Assembly: GCF_016907655.1 (NCBI RefSeq)
Contig: NZ_JAFBCL010000001.1
Location: 5,428,001 to 5,492,000, forward strand
DNA from: Saccharothrix algeriensis
GTDB lineage: Bacteria > Actinomycetota > Actinomycetes > Mycobacteriales > Pseudonocardiaceae
DNA: 64,000 nt
Direction of reading: 5' to 3'
A program made the position numbers and the translations under genes. Below the pieces are notes generated by a model that saw only the letters and a program-made list of their open reading frames with translations, ran no database searches and was not told where the DNA came from. This document shows, piece by piece, positions 58,504 to 64,000 of the stretch; position 1 is the stretch's first letter, and each line of letters starts with the position of its first letter.

Positions 58504-61500
58504 GTGACGACCGCGCAGGACGACACGGACGTGACCCTCGCGAGGCTGCTCACCGCGATGCGGGAGATGCGGGACGGCAACTTCCGCCGCCGCCTCGTGG
58601 TGCCGCAGGGTCCGCACGGCGAGCTGGCGGAGGTGTTCAACGAGATCGCGGAGCGCAACCAGTGGCTCGTGGCCGAGCTGGTCCGGGTCCGCCAGGCGGT
58701 CGGCCAGGAGGGCAGGCTGGGCGACCGGATCGCGGCCGGCGCGGGCCCGATGGGCTGGGGCATGGCGGTCGAGGCGGTCAACGGCCTGATCGACGACCTG
58801 GCCCGGCCGACCACCGAGCTGAGCCGCGTGCTCGCGGCGGTGGCGCAGGGCGACCTGACGCAGGAGATCACCGTGACCGGGCGCGGCGAGGTCGCGACCC
58901 TGGCCGAGAGCTTCAACTCGATGACCTCGACGCTGCGCACGTTCGCCGGCGAGGTCACGCGGGTGGCGCGCGAGGTGGGCACCGACGGCCGGCTGGGCGG
59001 CCAGGCGCAGGTGCCGGGCGTGGCGGGCACCTGGAAGGACCTCACCGACTCGGTGAACTTCATGTCCGACAACCTCACCGCGCAGGTCCGCGACATCGCG
59101 CAGGTGGCGACGGCGGTGGCGCAGGGCGACCTGTCGCAGAAGATCACCGTCACGGTGGCGGGCGAGATGCTGGAGCTGAAGGACACCGTCAACACGATGG
59201 TGGACCAGCTCTCGTCGTTCGCCGACGAGGTCACCCGCGTGGCGCGCGAGGTCGGCACGGACGGCCGGTTGGGCGGTCAGGCGCAGGTGCCCGGGGTGGG
59301 CGGCACGTGGCGAGACCTGACCGACAACGTGAACTTCATGGCCAACAACCTGACCTCGCAGGTCCGCAACATCGCGCAGGTGGCGACGGCGGTGGCGCTG
59401 GGCGACCTGTCGCAGAAGATCACCGTCGACGCGCGCGGCGAGATCCTGGAGCTGAAGGACACCATCAACACGATGGTCGACCAGCTCTCGTCGTTCGCCG
59501 ACGAGGTCACCCGCGTGGCGCGCGAGGTCGGCACCGAGGGCCGGCTGGGCGGCCAGGCGCAGGTGCAGGGCGTCGCCGGCACCTGGCGGGACCTGACCGA
59601 CTCGGTGAACTTCATGGCGGGCAACCTGACCTCGCAGGTGCGCAACATCGCCCAGGTCACCACCGCGGTGGCGCAGGGCGACCTGTCGCAGAAGATCGAC
59701 GTGGACGCGCGCGGCGAGATCCTCCAGCTCAAGACGACGATCAACACGATGGTCGACCAGCTGTCGTCGTTCGCGGCCGAGGTGACGCGCGTGGCGCGCG
59801 AGGTCGGCAGCGACGGCCGGTTGGGCGGTCAGGCGCAGGTGCCGGGCGTGGCGGGCACGTGGCGGGACCTGACCGACTCGGTGAACTTCATGGCGGGCAA
59901 CCTGACCTCGCAGGTGCGCAACATCGCGCAGGTGGCGACGGCGGTCGCGCGCGGCGACCTGTCGCAGAAGATCACCGTGCAGGCGCGCGGCGAGATCCTG
60001 GAGCTGAAGGACACCGTCAACACGATGGTGGACCAGCTGTCGTCGTTCGCCGACGAGGTCACGCGCGTGGCGCGCGAGGTGGGCACCGACGGCCGGTTGG
60101 GCGGTCAGGCGCAGGTGCCCGGCGTGGGCGGCACGTGGCGCGACCTGACCGACTCGGTGAACTTCATGGCCAACAACCTCACCGAGCAGGTCCGCAACAT
60201 CGCCCAGGTGACGACGGCGGTGGCGGGCGGCGACCTGTCGCAGAAGATCACCGTGGACGCGCGCGGCGAGATCCTGGAGCTGAAGTCGACCATCAACACC
60301 ATGGTCGACCAGCTGTCCGGCTTCGCCGACGAGGTCACCCGCGTGGCGCGCGAGGTCGGCACCGACGGCCGGCTGGGCGGCCAGGCGCGCGTGCCGGGGG
60401 TGGCGGGCACCTGGAAGGACCTCACCGACAACGTCAACGTGATGGCCGACAACCTGTCCACGCAGGTGCGCAGCATCGCGCAGGTGGCGACGGCGGTGGC
60501 GGGCGGCGACCTGTCCAAGAAGATCACCGTCGAGGCGAAGGGCGAGATCGCCGCGCTGGCCGACACCATCAACGGCATGGTGGACACGCTGCGCGCGTTC
60601 GCCGACGAGGTGACCCGCGTGTCCCGCGAGGTCGGCACGGAGGGCATCCTGGGCGGCCAGGCGCGCGTGCCCAACGTCGCGGGCACCTGGAAGGACCTCA
60701 CCGAGAACGTCAACTTCATGGCGAACAACCTGACCAACCAGGTGCGCAACATCGCCCAGGTGACGACGGCGGTGGCGCGCGGCGACCTGTCCAAGAAGAT
60801 CGACGTGGACGCGCGCGGCGAGATCCTGGAGCTCAAGACCACGATCAACACGATGGTCGCCCAGCTGTCGTCGTTCGCCGACGAGGTCACCCGCGTGGCG
60901 CGCGAGGTCGGCACCGAGGGCAAGCTCGGCGGCCAGGCCGAGGTCGAGGGCGTCTCGGGCACCTGGAAGCGGCTGACCGAGAACGTCAACGAGCTGGCCG
61001 GGAACCTCACCCGGCAGGTGCGGGCGATCGCGGTCGTGGCCACCGCGGTGACCGCGGGCGACCTGACCCGGCAGATCACCGTGGACGCCTCCGGCGAGGT
61101 CGCCGAGCTGAAGGACAGCGTCAACCGGATGATCGGCAACCTGCGCGAGTCGACCCGGGCCAACCAGGAGCAGGACTGGCTGAAGACCAACCTGGCCCGG
61201 CTGTCGGGGCAGATGCAGGGCCACCGCGACCTGCACGCCATGGCCTCGCTGGTGATGAGCGAGCTGACGCCGCTGGTCTCCGCGCAGCACGGCGCGTTCT
61301 TCCTGGTCGACGGGGTGTCCGACGCGCTGGAGCTGACCGCGACCTACGCCTACCAGCCGCGCGGCGGGCGGCCCACCCGGTTCGCCCGCGGCGAGTCGCT
61401 GATCGGCCAGGTGGCGGTGGAGAAGAAGACGGTGCTGGTCACCGACGTGCCGCCGGGGTACCTGGAGATCGGCTCCGGGATGGGCGCCGCGCCGCCGCTG

Positions 61501-62940
61501 AACCTGGTGATCCTGCCGATCGTGTTCCAGGGCGAGACGCTGGGCGTGATCGAGCTGGGGTCGTTCGGCGAGTTCACCGAGGTGCACCTGGACCTGCTCG
61601 ACCAGCTCAAGGAGAACCTCGGCGTCAACGTCAACACGATGCTCGCCAACGCCCGCACCGACAGCCTGCTGGTCGAGTCGCAGCGGCTCACCGAGGAGCT
61701 GCGGGCCGGCTCGGTGGAGCTGGAGGCGCGGGCGCGGCAGCTGTCGTCGGCGTCGAAGTACAAGTCGGAGTTCATGGCGAACATGTCGCACGAGCTGCGC
61801 ACGCCGCTGAACTCGCTGCTCATCCTGGCCAAGCTGCTGGCCGACAACCTCGACGGCAACCTCAACCCCAAGCAGGTCGAGTTCGCCCGGACCATCCACT
61901 CGTCGGGCACCGACCTGCTCCAGCTCATCGACGACATCCTGGACCTGACCAAGGTCGAGTCCGGGCACATGCAGGTGCAGACCGACCCGGTGCGGGTGTC
62001 GGACGTGGTCGGGTACGTGGAGGCGCTGACGCTGCCGCTGGCCGCGGAGAAGGGGCTGGAGTTCGACGTCAAGGTGGACCCGGACGTGCCGTCCACCCTG
62101 CACACCGACGAGCACCGCCTCCAGCAGATCCTGCGCAACCTGCTGTCCAACGCGGTGAAGTTCACCCACGACGGCGAGATCATGCTGCACATCCGGGTGA
62201 ACGACGGCGTGGTGGCGTTCGACGTGCAGGACACCGGCATCGGCATCCCGGCGGAGAAGCTGTCGGTCATCTTCGAGGCGTTCCAGCAGGCCGACGGCAC
62301 CACCTCGCGCAAGTACGGCGGCACCGGGCTGGGGCTGTCCATCAGCCGGGAGCTGGCCGCGCTGCTGGGCGGGCGGCTGGACGTGCGCAGCGAACCGGGC
62401 CTGGGCTCGACGTTCACCCTGTACCTGCCGCTGAGCGACCAGGGCCTGGTGCCCGCGCCGGTCGACGTCGAGCTGCCCGAGCCGCCGACCGCGCCCGCCG
62501 AGGAGCCGCACCTGCCGGCCGACGCCCCGGTCGAGCTGCCGCCCGCGCCGATGCGGTTCCACGGCGAGAAGGTGCTCATCGTCGACGACGACCTGCGCAA
62601 CGTGTTCGCGCTGACCAGCGTGCTGGAGCTGCACGGGCTGGAGGTCATCTACGCCGACAACGGCATCACCGGGGTGCGGGCGCTGGAGCAGTACGACGAC
62701 GTGTCGCTGGTGCTGATGGACATCATGATGCCCGAGCTGGACGGCAACGCGACCATGGCGGCCATCCGCGCCATGGCGCGGTACTCGGACCTGCCGGTGA
62801 TCGCGGTGACGGCCAAGGCGATGAAGGGCGACCGGGAGAAGAGCCTGGCCTCGGGGGCCACCGACTACGTGACCAAGCCGGTGGACACCGACCACCTGCT
62901 CCGGCTGATCGCGTTCTACCTGGGGCTGGAGCAGGACTGA
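58504..62940 (+). CDS. Poly-HAMP hybrid histidine kinase (fungal group III-like), 1478 aa
   Basis: Cytosolic hybrid kinase; no membrane span is visible. A first HAMP unit (residues about 100-149) is followed by eight 92-residue repeats (150-885), each with EVTRVAREVGTDGRLGGQA, TWKDLTDSVNFM, LTSQVRNIAQVATAVAQGDL and GEILELKDTVNTMVDQLSSFA. Then come a GAF domain (about 900-1050), HisKA with FMANMSHELRTPLNSL (His1096), HATPase (LLSNAVKFT, DTGIGIPAEKL, GTGLGLSISREL) and a receiver (VLIVDDDLRNVFAL, Asp1406 in LMDIMMPELDG). The repeat pattern matches fungal osmosensing Nik1/Os-1 kinases. Next to a partner-switch module, it likely senses osmotic or envelope stress. Confidence 0.94.
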   Translation: MTTAQDDTDVTLARLLTAMREMRDGNFRRRLVVPQGPHGELAEVFNEIAERNQWLVAELVRVRQAVGQEGRLGDRIAAGAGPMGWGMAVEAVNGLIDDLARPTTELSRVLAAVAQGDLTQEITVTGRGEVATLAESFNSMTSTLRTFAGEVTRVAREVGTDGRLGGQAQVPGVAGTWKDLTDSVNFMSDNLTAQVRDIAQVATAVAQGDLSQKITVTVAGEMLELKDTVNTMVDQLSSFADEVTRVAREVGTDGRLGGQAQVPGVGGTWRDLTDNVNFMANNLTSQVRNIAQVATAVALGDLSQKITVDARGEILELKDTINTMVDQLSSFADEVTRVAREVGTEGRLGGQAQVQGVAGTWRDLTDSVNFMAGNLTSQVRNIAQVTTAVAQGDLSQKIDVDARGEILQLKTTINTMVDQLSSFAAEVTRVAREVGSDGRLGGQAQVPGVAGTWRDLTDSVNFMAGNLTSQVRNIAQVATAVARGDLSQKITVQARGEILELKDTVNTMVDQLSSFADEVTRVAREVGTDGRLGGQAQVPGVGGTWRDLTDSVNFMANNLTEQVRNIAQVTTAVAGGDLSQKITVDARGEILELKSTINTMVDQLSGFADEVTRVAREVGTDGRLGGQARVPGVAGTWKDLTDNVNVMADNLSTQVRSIAQVATAVAGGDLSKKITVEAKGEIAALADTINGMVDTLRAFADEVTRVSREVGTEGILGGQARVPNVAGTWKDLTENVNFMANNLTNQVRNIAQVTTAVARGDLSKKIDVDARGEILELKTTINTMVAQLSSFADEVTRVAREVGTEGKLGGQAEVEGVSGTWKRLTENVNELAGNLTRQVRAIAVVATAVTAGDLTRQITVDASGEVAELKDSVNRMIGNLRESTRANQEQDWLKTNLARLSGQMQGHRDLHAMASLVMSELTPLVSAQHGAFFLVDGVSDALELTATYAYQPRGGRPTRFARGESLIGQVAVEKKTVLVTDVPPGYLEIGSGMGAAPPLNLVILPIVFQGETLGVIELGSFGEFTEVHLDLLDQLKENLGVNVNTMLANARTDSLLVESQRLTEELRAGSVELEARARQLSSASKYKSEFMANMSHELRTPLNSLLILAKLLADNLDGNLNPKQVEFARTIHSSGTDLLQLIDDILDLTKVESGHMQVQTDPVRVSDVVGYVEALTLPLAAEKGLEFDVKVDPDVPSTLHTDEHRLQQILRNLLSNAVKFTHDGEIMLHIRVNDGVVAFDVQDTGIGIPAEKLSVIFEAFQQADGTTSRKYGGTGLGLSISRELAALLGGRLDVRSEPGLGSTFTLYLPLSDQGLVPAPVDVELPEPPTAPAEEPHLPADAPVELPPAPMRFHGEKVLIVDDDLRNVFALTSVLELHGLEVIYADNGITGVRALEQYDDVSLVLMDIMMPELDGNATMAAIRAMARYSDLPVIAVTAKAMKGDREKSLASGATDYVTKPVDTDHLLRLIAFYLGLEQD
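58951..61158 (+). repeat. Eight 276-bp HAMP repeats
   Basis: Exact 276-bp periodicity (92 codons) from 58951, with units highly alike at the DNA level, most divergent in units 6-8. Long, similar tandem units make slippage or recombination likely. Confidence 0.92.
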
Positions 62941-62973
62941 GCGGGCCGCCGGGCACGCGCGGGAACCGCTGTG

Positions 62974-63002
62974 CCCGTCAGGGTCGGTCCGGCCCTGACG
63001 GG
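62974..63002. terminator. 10-bp stem with 9-base loop
   Basis: Arms cccgtcaggg (62974-62983) and ccctgacggg (62993-63002), between the convergent kinase (stop 62940) and the 69-aa gene (stop 63014). Confidence 0.75.
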
Positions 63003-63013
63003 CTGCGGGACGA

Positions 63014-63223
63014 TCAGCTCGCCGAGGTCGTGCGCATTTCCCGGAGCGCCGCCTCGGAGACTCCGACCAGTTTCTCCAACGCCGCTTCGCTGAAAGCCAA
63101 TTCGAGTTCGCCACGGCCGAAGGAGAGAGCCACCGAATCCGGGTGGATCTCATACTTGATGGGCGTCTCGCCGTCGTAGTGAGCCCACGTACACATCTGA
63201 CCGCTACCGACCATCGGGTACAC
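63014..63223 (-). CDS. Small protein of unknown function, 69 aa
   Basis: Not recognised. The protein has an N-terminal aromatic part (MCTWAHYDGETPIKYEIHPD), a beta-like middle (SVALSFGRGELELAFSEAAL) and an acidic helix (EKLVGVSEAALREMRTTSAS). It is not the DUF397 protein that usually accompanies Scr1-type regulators (no W-R-K-S-S-x-S motif). AAAGGCGG seven bases before the GTG at 63223 supports translation. It diverges from the Scr1-like regulator across a double palindrome, so the two are probably regulated together. Confidence 0.65.
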   Translation of the reverse strand: MYPMVGSGQMCTWAHYDGETPIKYEIHPDSVALSFGRGELELAFSEAALEKLVGVSEAALREMRTTSAS

Positions 63224-63251
63224 GAATCAACCGCCTTTCGTTTGGAATAGC

Positions 63252-63282
63252 TGGTGCGCACCAGAGTTCATGGTGCGCACCA
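63252..63282. promoter_or_regulatory. Double palindromic operator
   Basis: The 12-bp perfect palindrome TGGTGCGCACCA occurs at 63252-63263 and 63271-63282, centres 19 bases apart. The flanks extend the outer symmetry (agc...gct), so the whole region is also an inverted repeat. It lies between the divergent 69-aa gene and the Scr1-like regulator, the likely binder. Confidence 0.75.
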
Positions 63283-63345
63283 GCTGGTCAATGCCCTGAT
63301 CGTGCGATCCTCTGGTGGTTTCAAGCGCCCCCTATGCTGTGCGGC

Positions 63346-64000
63346 ATGGTCCGCACCACGCCCAAGGCCGTAGCGCTCGGCGCCGAACTCCGGGCTGCCC
63401 GCGACCGCGCCGGCACCGGTCTGCGCGAACTGGCGAAACGGCTCGGCGTCGACCACAGTTCGCTGTCCCGCGCCGAATCGGGCGAGCGCCCGCCGAACCC
63501 CGAGGTGGTCGCCGCGATCCTGGCGACGCTGGGAGTCACCGGTCACGAGTTCGAGCGGATCGTGGACATGGCCAGGGTCACCGACGACTCGGTGTGGGTG
63601 GCGGTATCGTCGCCGGACCGGCAGTCCCAGCTGTCGGCGTTGCTGAGCTTCGAGCAGATGGCGGTCACCATCACGGACGTCTCGCCGCTGCTGATCCCCG
63701 GTCTGCTGCAAACGGGTGCTTATGCGCGGGCCATCATGCGCGCGGGGCGGGTGCCGGAGCAGGAGATCGAACTGCGCGTCGCCACCCGTCTCGGTCGGCG
63801 GGACGTCCTCACCCGTGAGAACCCGGTGCGGTTGACGGCGCTCATCGGGGTGTCGGCCCTGCGCAGCGACATCGGCGGCCCGCGTGTCATGGCGGACCAG
63901 TTCGCCCAGCTGCTCAAGACGGCCGAATGGCCCAACATCACACTGCGCGCCATTCCCGAGGCGACCGGTTGGCACCCCGGATTGGAGGGTGCGTTCGCTA
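63346..64000 (+). CDS. Scr1-like (DUF5753) helix-turn-helix regulator, cut by the window edge
   Basis: First 218 codons. An N-terminal HTH_31/XRE domain (ALGAELRAARDRAGTGLRELAKRLGVDHSSLSRAESGERPP, about residues 9-48) is followed by the DUF5753 ligand-type domain: SFEQMAVTITDVSPLLIPGLLQTGAYARAIM, RLGRRDVLTRENPVRLTALIGVSALRS and ITLRAIPEATGWHPGLEGAFA. Scr1-type regulators in Streptomyces pair with small DUF397 proteins and affect secondary metabolism. TATGCT at 63333-63338 seven bases before the ATG indicates leaderless transcription. A 12-bp palindrome pair upstream is a probable operator. Confidence 0.9.
   Translation, partial: MVRTTPKAVALGAELRAARDRAGTGLRELAKRLGVDHSSLSRAESGERPPNPEVVAAILATLGVTGHEFERIVDMARVTDDSVWVAVSSPDRQSQLSALLSFEQMAVTITDVSPLLIPGLLQTGAYARAIMRAGRVPEQEIELRVATRLGRRDVLTRENPVRLTALIGVSALRSDIGGPRVMADQFAQLLKTAEWPNITLRAIPEATGWHPGLEGAFA

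Noticed and set aside
58951..61158. Regular 276-bp repeats as a possible CRISPR or satellite array
   Set aside because: The period is exactly 92 codons, the frame is open throughout, and each unit encodes a HAMP domain.
57862..63261. A 1799-codon open frame on the minus strand opposite the poly-HAMP kinase
   Set aside because: It is the GC-bias shadow of the repeated kinase gene. The translation is Arg/His/Gly-rich and repetitive, with no domain, and the plus-strand frame has a full set of kinase motifs.

Overview
The window is extremely GC-rich DNA with dense, strand-switching genes, frequent GTG and TTG starts and strong third-position GC bias. The gene content (an F420-dependent LLM oxidoreductase, a SARP-type activator, a Scr1-like regulator, an AA10 chitin monooxygenase behind a DasR-like operator, UdgX, MT0933- and CsbD-type small proteins, a WYL regulator, a c-di-AMP-riboswitch-like leader before an M23 peptidase) points to a filamentous actinomycete. 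My best guess is the Pseudonocardiales (Saccharothrix, Actinosynnema or Lentzea type); this rests on resemblance, not a search. No rRNA, tRNA, CRISPR array, prophage or intact transposase was recognised.

Layout. 1-2.4 kb: a truncated MobA-like nucleotidyltransferase behind a bare LuxR-type HTH gene, then two divergent alpha/beta hydrolases. 2.7-10.4 kb: an ECF sigma factor, a PfkB kinase, a bifunctional penicillin-binding protein, a RidA-like protein divergent from a WYL regulator with a palindromic operator, the first copy of a large palindromic element, and an M23 peptidase behind a probable c-di-AMP riboswitch. 11-20.4 kb: an alpha-glucan/trehalose block (LacI regulator, MalQ, GlgX, TreY, TreZ), the last three overlapping or nearly so. 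20.4-26.7 kb: ANTAR, VOC, CsbD, UdgX, SDR, LPMO, a DUF6153/DUF305 pair and an AI-2E-type permease. 26.7-27.2 kb: the second copy of the palindromic element.

27.3-38.2 kb: an aldehyde dehydrogenase divergent from a PucR regulator, two tandem secreted proteins whose mature ends would begin Cys-x-Cys as in TIMP inhibitors, a Ser/Thr kinase, and minus-strand genes (LLM, HAD, hydrolase, GNAT, SRPBCC, STAS, Ppx/GppA) separated by short tandem repeats. 38.4-41.6 kb: two subtilisin-like proteases with nearly identical P-domain DNA. 41.9-44.9 kb: a compact operon of a 59-residue peptide, a 255-aa unknown protein, a DUF6895-like protein and a serine hydrolase, with precursor-peptide-cluster character. 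44.9-48.2 kb: SARP regulator, manganese catalase and Nramp transporter. 48.2-54 kb: a two-component system, a secreted peptidase-like hydrolase, a DUF885 protein and small stress proteins. 54.2-56 kb: a trypsin-like protease with duplicated C-terminal domains. 56.2-62.9 kb: a partner-switching module (HATPase, STAS, SpoIIE phosphatase) next to a 1478-aa hybrid kinase with eight 92-residue HAMP repeats resembling fungal group III kinases. The right edge cuts a Scr1-like regulator behind a double palindrome.

The strongest candidates for something new are the covarying palindromic element (two copies), the 41.9-44.9 kb operon, the TIMP-like pair, a spaced motif shared by two secreted-protease promoters, and a small structured minus-strand transcript at 22.3-22.45 kb.
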